A DNA stretch of 64,000 bases, taken from contig NZ_JAGFNU010000007.1 in NCBI RefSeq assembly GCF_018457175.1, positions 145,588 through 209,587 of the forward strand. Direction: 5' to 3'. Below, one piece after another: positions 35,576 through 46,874 of this stretch (its first letter is position 1; every line of letters starts with the position of its first letter). Origin of the DNA: Pseudohalocynthiibacter aestuariivivens. GTDB lineage: Bacteria > Pseudomonadota > Alphaproteobacteria > Rhodobacterales > Rhodobacteraceae. The translations under genes and the position numbers were made by a program. Under the pieces are notes generated by a model, which worked only from the letters and a program-made list of their open reading frames with translations, ran no database searches and was not told the DNA's origin.

Positions 35576-38050
35576 ATGTCTCAGAAAGATTTCCCCACGC
35601 GTACAAAAGTTGTCATTGTTGGCGGTGGCGTGATGGGGTGCGGTTTGGCTTACCACCTTGCGCACGAGGGGTGGGGGCCGGAAACGGTTCTGCTTGAAAA
35701 AGCCGAACTGACCAGCGGCTCAACATGGCACGCGGCAGGTCAGATCACCCATTCAACCAGTTCGTTTGGTCTGGGGAAAATGGTGGATTACAATATCGGC
35801 CTTTATTCAGGGAAGCTTGAGGAGGAAACCGGGCAAGCCGTAACATGGCACGGCTGTGGTTCGTTCCGCCTCGCCTATAGCGAAGATGAAATGGATTGGC
35901 TGCGCCACACGCTTTCTGTGGGTCGCTCTTTGGGATTCAACATCGAACTGGTCGGGCCAGAGTTTGTCGCAACGAAGCATCCGTTCTACAACCTTGATGG
36001 TGTCATTGGCGCGCTTTACACCCCCGATGACGGCCACGTCGATCCGTCGAATGTGACGATGGCAATGGCAACAGGTGCGCGCCAGAAAGGCGTGCGGATT
36101 TTCCGCCGCTGTCAGGCAACAAACATAACACAAAGCGATACGGGTGAATGGGTTGTCGAAACCCCGCAGGGAACCATCACCTGCGAACATGTTGTAAACG
36201 CTGGTGGCACCTATGCACGTCAAATGGGCGAGTGGTCAGGCTTGCAATTGCCGATGACGTCGATGACGCACCACTATCTGGTTACTGAAAACGTGCCAGA
36301 GTTCGAAGACCTTGAAACAGAACTGCCGGTCATTCGCGACGACAAGAAGGTTTCAGGCTACATCCGCATGGAACAAAAAAAGGGTCTGATCGGTATTTAC
36401 GAAAAGCAAAACCCCAACACGGTTTGGGAAGACCATTGCCCATGGGAAGCTGAGAACGAACTTTTCGCCGCTGATTATGACCGCATCATGCCGTGGCTTG
36501 AAAATTCGATGGACCGGATGCCAATCTTTGCCGAGCTTGGGATTACCCGTGAAGTACATGGTGCCATCAGTCACCCTCCGGACGGCAACCCAATGGTCGG
36601 CCCTGCGCCGGGGGTTAAAAATTACTGGTGCGCCTGCGGTACGCAAATAGGCATTGGCTGGGGCCCCGGCCTGACCCGGGAACTCGCAAAATGGATGGTG
36701 CATGGTTCAGCGGACATTTCCATGCGTGACTATGACCCGCGTCGCTTTGGTGATTACGCCGTCAAAGAATGGCAGGTGATCAAGGCGAAAGAAGATTACT
36801 GCCTGCGCCATGAAATTCCGTTCCCACATTTTAACCGGCTTCAGGGGCGTCCGATCAAACCATCGCCAATGTACAAGCGCCTGAAAGAAAAAGGCGCAGT
36901 CTATGAAGAAGTGTTCGGTCATGAACGCCCCCGCTGGTTCGCCAAAAACGGGGTCGCGCAGCACGACCATTATTCTTTTCGTCGGAACGAAGTGCACGAC
37001 ATAGTTGGTCTTGAATGCAAAGCCGTGCGCGAAGCCGTTGGCATCATGGACATCTCTGCCTTCACCAAAGTGAAGGTCAGCGGGGCGGATGCCGAAAAGT
37101 TCCTCGACGGGCTTGTCGCGAACCGTTTGCCAAAGAAAGTGGGGGGGATCGCGCTAACGCATCTGCTGAACCGTCGTGGCCGGATCGAACTTGAAACGAC
37201 TGTCGTGAAACTGGCCGATGACGCCTACTATCTGGTTTGTGCAGCGTTCTTTGAAAACCGGCTTCTGGACCATCTGAACGATAACCTCGCGGGCGAATCC
37301 GTTGTCGTCAAAAAACTCTCAGACGACTGGGCTGCTTTGACCCTGAATGGGCCAAAATCCCGCGAGGTGCTGGCGCAATGTACCGATGCGCCGCTCGATA
37401 ATACAAACTTCCGCTGGCTTACCGCACAACAAATCAAAGTTGCCGGTCACGATGTCTGGGCATTTCGCATGTCTTACGCGGGCGAACTTGGCTGGGAATT
37501 TCACATTCCGCGCGAAAATGCACTTGCCGTTTATGATGCGCTTTGGGCAGCGGGTGAAGCGCACGGTATCGCGGACTATGGTTCATTCGCCATGAACGCG
37601 ATGCGTATGGAAAAAGCGTTCAAAGGTGCAGGCGAATTGACGAACGAAGTCACGCTGTCAGAGGCAGATGTGATGCGTTTTGCCAAACTCGACAAAGAGT
37701 ATCTGGGAGTTGAGAAGACCCGAACCAGTGCAGAGGAAGCGGCGAATGGTGCGATGAAATGGGTTTGTGCCTATTTGCAGATCGAACCCGATGGTGTTGA
37801 AGATGGTCACGGGGGCGAGGCGGTTTTACTCGGCGGCAAAGTTGTCGGGTCCACGGCTTCTGTCGCCTACGGCCATACCTACGGTAAAATTCTGGCGTTC
37901 GCTTATATCAAGCCATACGCGAATGTCTCTGGGACCGAAGTTGAGGTGATCGTTGCCGGGAAGCCCCGCAAAGGCAAAATCCTTGCCGAGGCGGTGTATG
38001 ATCCGGCTTCGGTATTTCCCCGCACAGACGCAGCAATAGCGGTGGCATAA
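35576..38050 (+). CDS. FAD-dependent dimethylglycine/sarcosine dehydrogenase-like protein with GcvT domain
   Basis: This 824-residue flavoprotein has an N-terminal FAD fold (G16-G-G-V-M-G21, Glu41) and 'TSGSTWHAAGQITHS', whose His52 is the position of covalent FAD attachment in dimethylglycine and sarcosine dehydrogenases. The second half (about 430-820) is a GcvT/aminomethyltransferase fold that hands the methyl group to tetrahydrofolate. I chose the ATG at 35576 (MSQKDFPTR) with an AGGAAA ribosome site. The reaction class is oxidative N-demethylation of a secondary or tertiary amine; the exact amine is unknown. It starts the rightward operon. Confidence 0.93.
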   Translation: MSQKDFPTRTKVVIVGGGVMGCGLAYHLAHEGWGPETVLLEKAELTSGSTWHAAGQITHSTSSFGLGKMVDYNIGLYSGKLEEETGQAVTWHGCGSFRLAYSEDEMDWLRHTLSVGRSLGFNIELVGPEFVATKHPFYNLDGVIGALYTPDDGHVDPSNVTMAMATGARQKGVRIFRRCQATNITQSDTGEWVVETPQGTITCEHVVNAGGTYARQMGEWSGLQLPMTSMTHHYLVTENVPEFEDLETELPVIRDDKKVSGYIRMEQKKGLIGIYEKQNPNTVWEDHCPWEAENELFAADYDRIMPWLENSMDRMPIFAELGITREVHGAISHPPDGNPMVGPAPGVKNYWCACGTQIGIGWGPGLTRELAKWMVHGSADISMRDYDPRRFGDYAVKEWQVIKAKEDYCLRHEIPFPHFNRLQGRPIKPSPMYKRLKEKGAVYEEVFGHERPRWFAKNGVAQHDHYSFRRNEVHDIVGLECKAVREAVGIMDISAFTKVKVSGADAEKFLDGLVANRLPKKVGGIALTHLLNRRGRIELETTVVKLADDAYYLVCAAFFENRLLDHLNDNLAGESVVVKKLSDDWAALTLNGPKSREVLAQCTDAPLDNTNFRWLTAQQIKVAGHDVWAFRMSYAGELGWEFHIPRENALAVYDALWAAGEAHGIADYGSFAMNAMRMEKAFKGAGELTNEVTLSEADVMRFAKLDKEYLGVEKTRTSAEEAANGAMKWVCAYLQIEPDGVEDGHGGEAVLLGGKVVGSTASVAYGHTYGKILAFAYIKPYANVSGTEVEVIVAGKPRKGKILAEAVYDPASVFPRTDAAIAVA

Positions 38051-39120
38051 TGACAATACCGACGAAAATGAAAGCCATGGTTCTGACCGGGCACGGTGAT
38101 ATGGAAAAGCTGGAATGGCATGATGATTGGCCAGTCCCAGATATTGCTGAGGGTGAGGTTCTGATCAAGGTTCTTGCCTGCGGTCTAAACAACACTGACG
38201 TTAACACCCGCACCGCATGGTATTCCAAAGGAACACAGGAAAGCACGACAGGCGGCGCGTTGGAAGGCGCAGATGAAGAAGACGCAACATGGGGTGGTGC
38301 GCCAATCACGTTTCCGCGGATACAGGGTGCTGATGTTGTAGGTGAAGTTGTTGCAGGATCGAAAGAGCTCGCAGGCAAACGAGTCATAATTGACACTTGG
38401 CTGCGTGACTGGGACGATCCGATGAGCATGGATAAAACTGGCTACTACGGCAGCGAATGTGACGGCGGTTTTGCGGAATACACCAAGGTCGACACGCGGA
38501 ATGTGCATGTTATGGAAAGTGACCTGAGCGACGCAGAAATTGCCACGTTTGCCACGTCATACGTAACGGCGGAAAACATGCTGAACCGCGCAAATGTAGG
38601 TTTCGGTGATACTGTTTTGATCCCCGGCGCCTCAGGTGGTGTGGGCGGCGCACTTATACAGCTGGCCAACCGCCGTGGCGCCCGGACGATCGCAATGGCG
38701 TCTGAGCCAAAACATGCCAAAGTCGCGCGATCAAATCCGGCGCGCATACTGTCGCGCGCGCCAAAAGGTTTGAAAGAGCTACTCAAGGATGAAAAAATCA
38801 CCGTTGTGGCGGATGTTGTCGGTGGTGAACAGTGGCCGGTTCTCATTGATCTACTGGAACGCGGCGGGCGTTACACCTGCGCAGGTGCTATCGCAGGCCC
38901 CATCGTTGAAATGGATCTAAGGACCTTCTACTTGCGTGATCTCACCTTCACTGGTGCAACGATCGTCCCTCCGGGTGTTTTTGCAGACCTGGTTGGATAT
39001 ATTGCGCGAGGAGAGATCAAACCGATGCTGGCGGCGACTTACCCTCTGCGCGAACTGCATGCTGCACAACGGGCCTTCATCAACAAAAAACACACCGGTA
39101 ACATCGTGGTGGTGCCATGA
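38050..39120 (+). CDS. medium-chain dehydrogenase/reductase (quinone oxidoreductase-like)
   Basis: This 356-residue MDR enzyme has a GroES-like first half with 'GEVLIKVLACGLNNTDVN' and an NAD(P) fold 'VLIPGASGGVGGALIQLA'. At the position where zinc alcohol dehydrogenases carry the catalytic Cys it has Asn ('LNNTD'), so it is probably a zinc-free reductase of the quinone oxidoreductase type. Its start codon overlaps the preceding stop (TAATG). A role in reducing an unsaturated intermediate, for instance one made by the following cupin lyase, is plausible but unproven. Confidence 0.88.
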   Translation: MTIPTKMKAMVLTGHGDMEKLEWHDDWPVPDIAEGEVLIKVLACGLNNTDVNTRTAWYSKGTQESTTGGALEGADEEDATWGGAPITFPRIQGADVVGEVVAGSKELAGKRVIIDTWLRDWDDPMSMDKTGYYGSECDGGFAEYTKVDTRNVHVMESDLSDAEIATFATSYVTAENMLNRANVGFGDTVLIPGASGGVGGALIQLANRRGARTIAMASEPKHAKVARSNPARILSRAPKGLKELLKDEKITVVADVVGGEQWPVLIDLLERGGRYTCAGAIAGPIVEMDLRTFYLRDLTFTGATIVPPGVFADLVGYIARGEIKPMLAATYPLRELHAAQRAFINKKHTGNIVVVP

Positions 39121-39719
39121 CACATCGGGAATTTGCAAAAGCCCTTGCAGAAACGGCCACTCTGCACACCGACCACCCGGATGTCGCAGCCTTTTGCCCA
39201 TTCCCAAACAATGTGAAATGGCGTGAGTTAGAGCCGTTTTATGTGCCTGCAGCAAAAACGATGGTTACTGATACCGGATTTAGTACCGATAAATATACGT
39301 CCCTTCGCGATGCATTGATTGTATTGTGGGACAAGGCAAATTGGCGAAAAACCTATCGTGGCACGAATATCGGGGACGACTTTCTGAACCGGTTCGGTTG
39401 CTACGAACTTGTTGGTTATGAAGGACACTTTGAGTGCCGGGAAATGAGCTCGTTTCTCGTCTATTCAGATGCAGGTCTCCACTATCCCTGGCACCATCAT
39501 CCGGCAGAAGAAATGTATATGATCATCGCAGGTGAAGCCTTGTTCGAAGCAGAAGGCAAACCATCGCGTGTTCTGGGATCGGGCGATACAGCATTTCATG
39601 CCAGTAACCAACCACATGCCATGACAACGCAGGACAGCCCGGTGCTGGCCTACGTAATCTGGCGAGGTGAGGGAATGGATACAGGCCCGGTCCTGACTGA
39701 AAGGCCGGTAAACGAATGA
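39117..39719 (+). CDS. dddQ: DddQ-like cupin (DMSP lyase family)
   Basis: This 200-residue protein has the cupin core of the DddQ family: 'YPWHHHPAEEMYMIIAGEA' (His126, His128, Glu132, Tyr134) and 'AFHASNQPHAM' (His167), which line the metal site of characterised DddQ. The N-terminal helical part includes 'FCPFPNNVKWRELEP'. DddQ cleaves dimethylsulfoniopropionate to dimethyl sulfide and acrylate in vitro, but often slowly. The gene overlaps both neighbours by four bases in an operon of demethylase and racemase-type enzymes, so the natural substrate may be another charged methylated compound. Confidence 0.85.
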   Translation: MTHREFAKALAETATLHTDHPDVAAFCPFPNNVKWRELEPFYVPAAKTMVTDTGFSTDKYTSLRDALIVLWDKANWRKTYRGTNIGDDFLNRFGCYELVGYEGHFECREMSSFLVYSDAGLHYPWHHHPAEEMYMIIAGEALFEAEGKPSRVLGSGDTAFHASNQPHAMTTQDSPVLAYVIWRGEGMDTGPVLTERPVNE

Positions 39720-40822
39720 AAATCACCCGTATCTCAGTTTATAAAACGCATTTACCCTATGTTGGCGGGACTTATGTCTGGGGGGCTGGCAATGCTATCG
39801 CAACTGCCATGGCATCAGTTGTTGTGGTCGACACCGACGCCGGGATATCCGGGTGTGGCGAATTCACGCCTTGTGGTGAAAACTACATGGTCGCCCATTC
39901 CGAAGGGGTAGAGGCGTTCGCCAAACTGGCGGCAAAACAGCTGATCGGCGAAGACCCGCGGCAGGTTTCCCGGATCGAACGGCTGATGGATCATATCGTT
40001 CAGGGACATGGCTATGCCAAAGCGCCATTTGATGCCGCTTGCTGGGATATTCTGGGTCAGGCGTCAGGGCAACCGGTCTGGATGCTGATGGGTGGTAAAC
40101 TGACGGATGGTGCGCCGATGTATCGGGTGGCACCGCAAAAGGCGACAGAAGAAACCATTGCCGAGATGGAAGTGCACCGCGCCTCAGGATACCGTCAGTT
40201 TCAGATCAAGGTTGGTCGTGATTGGGCGGGGGATATCGACCGTATCCGGGCAACCGTACCGTTGCTAAAGCCGGGCGAAAAGGCCATGGCTGATGCCAAT
40301 CAGGGCTGGCGTATCGACAATGCAATTCGTGTCGCCCGGGCAACAAAAGATCTCGATTTTATTCTGGAGCAACCCTGCAAAACGTATGAGGAATGCCAGC
40401 AGGTTCGCCGGGTTGCAGCTCAGCCGATGAAGCTTGATGAATGTGTTACCGACATACGCATGGCACACCGGATCGTTGAGGATCGTGGAGCAGAGATGTG
40501 TTGTCTGAAAATCTCAAACCTCGGAGGGTTGTCCAAAGCGCGCCGCGTGCGGGATTATCTGGTGGAAAACCGCATTCCGGTTGTTTCCGAAGACACCTGG
40601 GGCGGCGAAATCACGACAGCTGCGGTTGCTCATTTCGCAGCGTCCACGCCTGAAGAATACCTGATTAATTCGACCGACCTGCACAACTACAATTCACGAT
40701 CGACCGGGATAGGTGGACCAACCACCAAAGGCGGTAAGTTGTACGCTACAGACACCCCTGGACTTGGTGTGACACCAGATTTTGACAGTCTTGGACATCC
40801 CATTGCGGTCTATGGAGAATAG
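39716..40822 (+). CDS. mandelate racemase/enolase-superfamily enzyme 1
   Basis: This 368-residue enzyme has an N-terminal capping domain and a modified TIM barrel. Catalytic residues are visible: Lys165 ('QFQIKVG'), metal ligands Asp193 ('ADANQGW'), Glu218 ('LEQPC') and Asp241 ('KLDECV'), and Lys265 ('CLKISNLGGL'). Two opposed lysines fit muconate-cycloisomerase-type racemases, epimerases or cycloisomerases, as in hydroxyproline-betaine epimerase HpbD. The tandem neighbours are two diverged paralogues, so the three probably act on different isomers or intermediates. Confidence 0.9.
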   Translation: MKITRISVYKTHLPYVGGTYVWGAGNAIATAMASVVVVDTDAGISGCGEFTPCGENYMVAHSEGVEAFAKLAAKQLIGEDPRQVSRIERLMDHIVQGHGYAKAPFDAACWDILGQASGQPVWMLMGGKLTDGAPMYRVAPQKATEETIAEMEVHRASGYRQFQIKVGRDWAGDIDRIRATVPLLKPGEKAMADANQGWRIDNAIRVARATKDLDFILEQPCKTYEECQQVRRVAAQPMKLDECVTDIRMAHRIVEDRGAEMCCLKISNLGGLSKARRVRDYLVENRIPVVSEDTWGGEITTAAVAHFAASTPEEYLINSTDLHNYNSRSTGIGGPTTKGGKLYATDTPGLGVTPDFDSLGHPIAVYGE

Positions 40823-40825
40823 GCT

Positions 40826-41935
40826 ATGAAGATCACCAGAGTAACGGCCTATCAGTTGGATATGCCATTAACAGAGCCTTATTTTCTGTCAGGCGGGCGG
40901 CTGAGGTTCGAAAAACTGGACAGCACTTTCGTCCGGATTGAAACGGATGAAGGTCTGATCGGCTGGGGCGAAGGCTGCCCGTGGGGCCATACATATCTTC
41001 CAGCGCACGGACCTGGCATTAGGGCAGGTTTGGAGATTCTGGCGCCCGCGCTGATTGGGCTGGATCCACGAGGCCTTGACCATATTAACCGGGTGATGGA
41101 CGTGCAGTTACCGGGGCATCCATATGTCAAATCCCCACTGGATTTGGCCTGTTGGGACATTCTGGGGCAGGCGGCCGGAATGCCCTTGTGGCAGCTATTT
41201 GGCGGGGCAAGTGCGACACCTGTCGAGGTTAATTCCTCCATCTCTACAGGTACGCCTGACCAGATGATCGCATTAATCCGCAAAGCGTCACAAAAAGGAT
41301 ATCGGACTCACTCCGCCAAAATTGGTGGGACAGATACCGCACTCGACATTGCAAGGATTGGAGCAATTTCAGCGGCACTTCCTTCAGGCGAAAATGTAAC
41401 TTTTGATGTGAACCGGGCCTGGTCGCCGGGCACCGCAATTCAGGTTCTGAATTCGACCAACACACGCGATTGGGTCGAGCAGCCTTGTCAGACGCTTGAG
41501 CAATGCGCCCATGTCGCTGCCCGTGTCCATAACCCGATTATGCTCGACGAATGCCTGCATACATTTGATGATCATCTGGAGGCCTGGAAAACGCGCGGGT
41601 GCGAGGGCGTGAAAGTAAAACCAAATCGTGTTGGTGGCCTTACACGCGCACGGCAAATTCGCGATTTCGGCATTTCTGTTGGCTGGCAAATGCATATCGA
41701 AGATGTTGGCGGGTCGGCCTTGGCGGACACCGTAGCCATACATCTGGCTGCGTCCACCCCAGATGAAAATCGCCTTGCAAGCTGGTTGTGCCACTATCAT
41801 CTGGCGATTGATCCGGTTCCGGGGCAGGGTGCGCGGAATGTGAATGGCGTGGCAACTCCGCCATCTACATCTGGCCTTGGCGTCGTGCCTGACTTTAACA
41901 TTCTTGGCGATCCTGTCGCTGTTTTCGGAGGGTAG
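40826..41935 (+). CDS. mandelate racemase/enolase-superfamily enzyme 2
   Basis: This 369-residue paralogue of the preceding gene starts three bases after its stop. It keeps Lys165 ('SAKIGG'), Asp194 ('FDVNRAW'), Glu218 ('VEQPC'), Asp241 ('LDECLH') and Lys265 in 'VKVKPNRVGGL'. The 20s loop 'EPYFLSGGRLRFEKLDS', which sets substrate choice in this family, differs strongly from the first and third copies, indicating a different ligand. It is still of the two-lysine type. Confidence 0.9.
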   Translation: MKITRVTAYQLDMPLTEPYFLSGGRLRFEKLDSTFVRIETDEGLIGWGEGCPWGHTYLPAHGPGIRAGLEILAPALIGLDPRGLDHINRVMDVQLPGHPYVKSPLDLACWDILGQAAGMPLWQLFGGASATPVEVNSSISTGTPDQMIALIRKASQKGYRTHSAKIGGTDTALDIARIGAISAALPSGENVTFDVNRAWSPGTAIQVLNSTNTRDWVEQPCQTLEQCAHVAARVHNPIMLDECLHTFDDHLEAWKTRGCEGVKVKPNRVGGLTRARQIRDFGISVGWQMHIEDVGGSALADTVAIHLAASTPDENRLASWLCHYHLAIDPVPGQGARNVNGVATPPSTSGLGVVPDFNILGDPVAVFGG

Positions 41936-41938
41936 GGC

Positions 41939-43042
41939 ATGAGAATAACCCGTATCACTTTGTGGCATGTACCCCTGACCAGCCACACGACGTATTTCAT
42001 GTCGGACGGAAAAACCTGTGACACAGTCGAAAGTGTTGTGCTGCGGGTTGATACGGACAGCGGGCTATGTGGATGGGGCGAGGTTTGCCCAATCCCGCAC
42101 TACTTGCCGGCATACACGTGCGGTGTCTTGCCTGCGCTTGAAGACATGGCACCCATTCTGATCGGCGCAGACCCGATAGGGCCCGAAGCGTTGATGGCGC
42201 GGCTCGATCGCCATTTACACGGGCACGTCTACGCCAAATCCGTGATCGATATTGCACTTTGGGATCTGACGGCAAAGGCTGCAAACCTGCCACTTCATGC
42301 ATTGCTCGGGGGGCGTTGTACCACTGATATGCCGCTTTACCATTCGATCACGTGTATTTCGCCGGGGGATATGGCGGAAATAGCCTCAGAGGCGTTCTCT
42401 ACCGGAATACGTCAGTTTCAGGTCAAGCTTGGCGCAGATGCAAACTGGGAGGCGGACGTCGCCCGCCTAACGCAGGTTCGCGAAGCGGTTGGCGAGGGGC
42501 CGCTTGTTTACGGGGACTGGAACTGTGGCGCGACACGGCTGGATGCAACCCGTGTAGCCCGCGCTGTCGCCCACATGGACATCATGCTGGAACAGCCCTG
42601 CCCAACGTTTGAAGATTGCACCGCGGTGCGCGCGGCCTCTGGCCTGCCGATGAAAATGGATGAACTGGCGCATGATACGGCATCTCTGCTCAGGGCGCAC
42701 CAATTGGGCTGTATGGATGCTGTTGCGTTGAAACTGTCAAAATTCGGCGGTCTTTCCGCAACCCGGCGTGCACGTGATTTATGTCTCTATCTAGGCGCAA
42801 AAATGTGTATTGAGGACACTTGGGGGTCAGATATCACGACAGCGGCGCTGCTCCACCTTGGTGCCGCGACAGAGCCTAAAAACCTGCTGAATGTCTGTGA
42901 CCTCTCTGGCTATGTCAGTCCCCGCCTCGACCCATCTGCGCCCGTGCGCGCCAACGGGCGTATCGCCCCGCCCGAGGGTGTTGGGCTGGGTGTTAACCCC
43001 GATGTTGTTGCGCTGGGCGGGCCCGCTGCAATTCTGGACTAG
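41939..43042 (+). CDS. mandelate racemase/enolase-superfamily enzyme 3
   Basis: This is the third tandem paralogue, 367 residues, three bases after the second. Catalytic positions are Lys163 ('QFQVKLGAD'), Asp193 ('YGDWNCG'), Glu218 ('LEQPC'), Asp241 ('KMDELAH') and Lys265 ('ALKLSKFGGL'). The motifs 'GWGEVCPIPHYLPAY' and 'QVKLGA' closely resemble those recalled for hydroxyproline-betaine 2-epimerase, so of the three it is the best candidate for a betaine epimerase. This is inference from remembered family sequences, not a search. Confidence 0.9.
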   Translation: MRITRITLWHVPLTSHTTYFMSDGKTCDTVESVVLRVDTDSGLCGWGEVCPIPHYLPAYTCGVLPALEDMAPILIGADPIGPEALMARLDRHLHGHVYAKSVIDIALWDLTAKAANLPLHALLGGRCTTDMPLYHSITCISPGDMAEIASEAFSTGIRQFQVKLGADANWEADVARLTQVREAVGEGPLVYGDWNCGATRLDATRVARAVAHMDIMLEQPCPTFEDCTAVRAASGLPMKMDELAHDTASLLRAHQLGCMDAVALKLSKFGGLSATRRARDLCLYLGAKMCIEDTWGSDITTAALLHLGAATEPKNLLNVCDLSGYVSPRLDPSAPVRANGRIAPPEGVGLGVNPDVVALGGPAAILD

Positions 43043-43051
43043 GAAAATACC

Positions 43052-44335
43052 ATGCTAAAACTGCATACCCAGGAAGAATGGATCGAACGCGCCAAAGCCG
43101 TATTACCGGCTGGCGGTTTTGGTAATTTTGACCCCGGCATTATCATCGGCCGCGGCGAAGGTTCGCGTGTTTGGGATGAGGATGGAAAAGAATATGTTGA
43201 TTACCTGATCGGCTCTGGCCCGATGTTGCTGGGGCACGGACACCCTGAAGTGTTGGAAGCCGTGCTGGAGCAGTTGCCACGCGGCATGACATTTTTTACG
43301 AACAACACGGCTGGCATAGAGTTGGCCGAGGAAATCTGCCGCGCTGTGACCTGTGCGGATCAGGTGCGCTATGTCACTTCTGGTGGCGAGGCGGATATGT
43401 ACGCCATCAGGCTTGCACGTGCGTTCACGGGCCGTAACAAGATCATGAAATTTGAAGGTGGCTACCACGGTATGTCTGCCGAAGCGCAGATGAGCCTTGC
43501 GCCCGCCGCACGTGTCAACTTCCCCCAGGCTGTACCAGACAGCGCAGGTATCCCGGATGCAGTACGCGCGCAGATGCTGATTGCGCCTTTCAATGATCTG
43601 GAGTTTGCGCGGTCATTGATTGCCGAGCATCACAAAGAGATTGCGGCGATCATCGTGGAGCCGCTGCAACGTATCGTCCCACCTGTGCCGGGCTTTCTGG
43701 AAGGGCTGCGCGACCTTTGTACTGCACATGGAATTGTTTTAATTTTCGATGAGATCGTCACAGGCTTCCGGCTCGACTATGGCGGGGCACAGGAACGTTA
43801 CGGTGTGGTGCCGGATCTGTGCACCTTGGGCAAGATCATAGGTGGCGGCTTTCCGTTGGCAGCGGTTGCCGGGCGTTCAGATATCATGGCGCATTTTGAT
43901 AAATCAAAGGTTGGGGCGGATAAATGGCTGATGCAACTCGGCACGCTTTCGGGCAATCCGGTCGCGGCTATTGCAGGGTTGAAAACGATGGAAATCTTAC
44001 GCCGCGAAGGTACTTATGATCACCTGCGCAGCCTTGGGCATCAGCTTATGAACATGCAGGCAGAGGCATTGAACGCAGCCGGAATTGCGCATCAGATTGT
44101 TGGTGACCCCACGTTGTTTGATGTGCTGTTCACCGACAAAACCATACGCACTTACCGCGATACTCAGGACGCAGACACCAGTATGAGTGCGTCCTATAAC
44201 AAGGCGTTACGAGAGGATGGCGTGTTTAAATCATCCGGGAAAATGTATCCGTGCCTTGCGCTAACCAGAGATGATCTTGATTTGACCAGGGCGGCAGTAG
44301 AGCGTGCGGTCAGCGAGGGTCTTCATAATAAGTAA
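43052..44335 (+). CDS. class III aminotransferase (glutamate-1-semialdehyde aminomutase-like)
   Basis: This is a 427-residue PLP enzyme of fold type I, class III. The N-terminal 'AKAVLPAGGFGNFDPG', 'GSGPMLLGHGHPEVLEAV' and 'VTSGGEADMYAIRLARAFTG' are followed by the PLP-site Asp in 'LIFDEIVTGFR' and the Schiff-base Lys in 'CTLGKIIGGGFPLAAVAGR'. It resembles GSA aminomutase and related aminotransferases, but as part of a catabolic operon it is more likely a transaminase for the amine left after demethylation. It is the last gene, 9 bases after enzyme 3. Confidence 0.9.
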   Translation: MLKLHTQEEWIERAKAVLPAGGFGNFDPGIIIGRGEGSRVWDEDGKEYVDYLIGSGPMLLGHGHPEVLEAVLEQLPRGMTFFTNNTAGIELAEEICRAVTCADQVRYVTSGGEADMYAIRLARAFTGRNKIMKFEGGYHGMSAEAQMSLAPAARVNFPQAVPDSAGIPDAVRAQMLIAPFNDLEFARSLIAEHHKEIAAIIVEPLQRIVPPVPGFLEGLRDLCTAHGIVLIFDEIVTGFRLDYGGAQERYGVVPDLCTLGKIIGGGFPLAAVAGRSDIMAHFDKSKVGADKWLMQLGTLSGNPVAAIAGLKTMEILRREGTYDHLRSLGHQLMNMQAEALNAAGIAHQIVGDPTLFDVLFTDKTIRTYRDTQDADTSMSASYNKALREDGVFKSSGKMYPCLALTRDDLDLTRAAVERAVSEGLHNK

Positions 44336-44343
44336 GAAAGTGA

Positions 44344-44371
44344 CTGCCAGTTGGGTTTCTCGAACTGGCAG
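44344..44371. terminator. stem-loop between the aminotransferase gene and gyrB
   Basis: A perfect 9-base-pair stem CTGCCAGTT / AACTGGCAG with a 10-base loop lies between the two convergent genes. No good T tract follows on either strand, so it may be a weak two-way terminator. Confidence 0.45.
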
Positions 44372-44378
44372 CCCATCC

Positions 44379-46835
<2,457 letters not shown>

Positions 46836-46874
46836 TTAGGGGGGAATGTCACGCGAATCGCCCATAATTTACGC

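Noticed and set aside
38050..39120. Acryloyl-CoA reductase AcuI as DddQ partner
   Set aside because: It is an MDR enzyme, but its sequence phrases do not match the AcuI/YhdH type as I recall it; only a general reductase call is supported.
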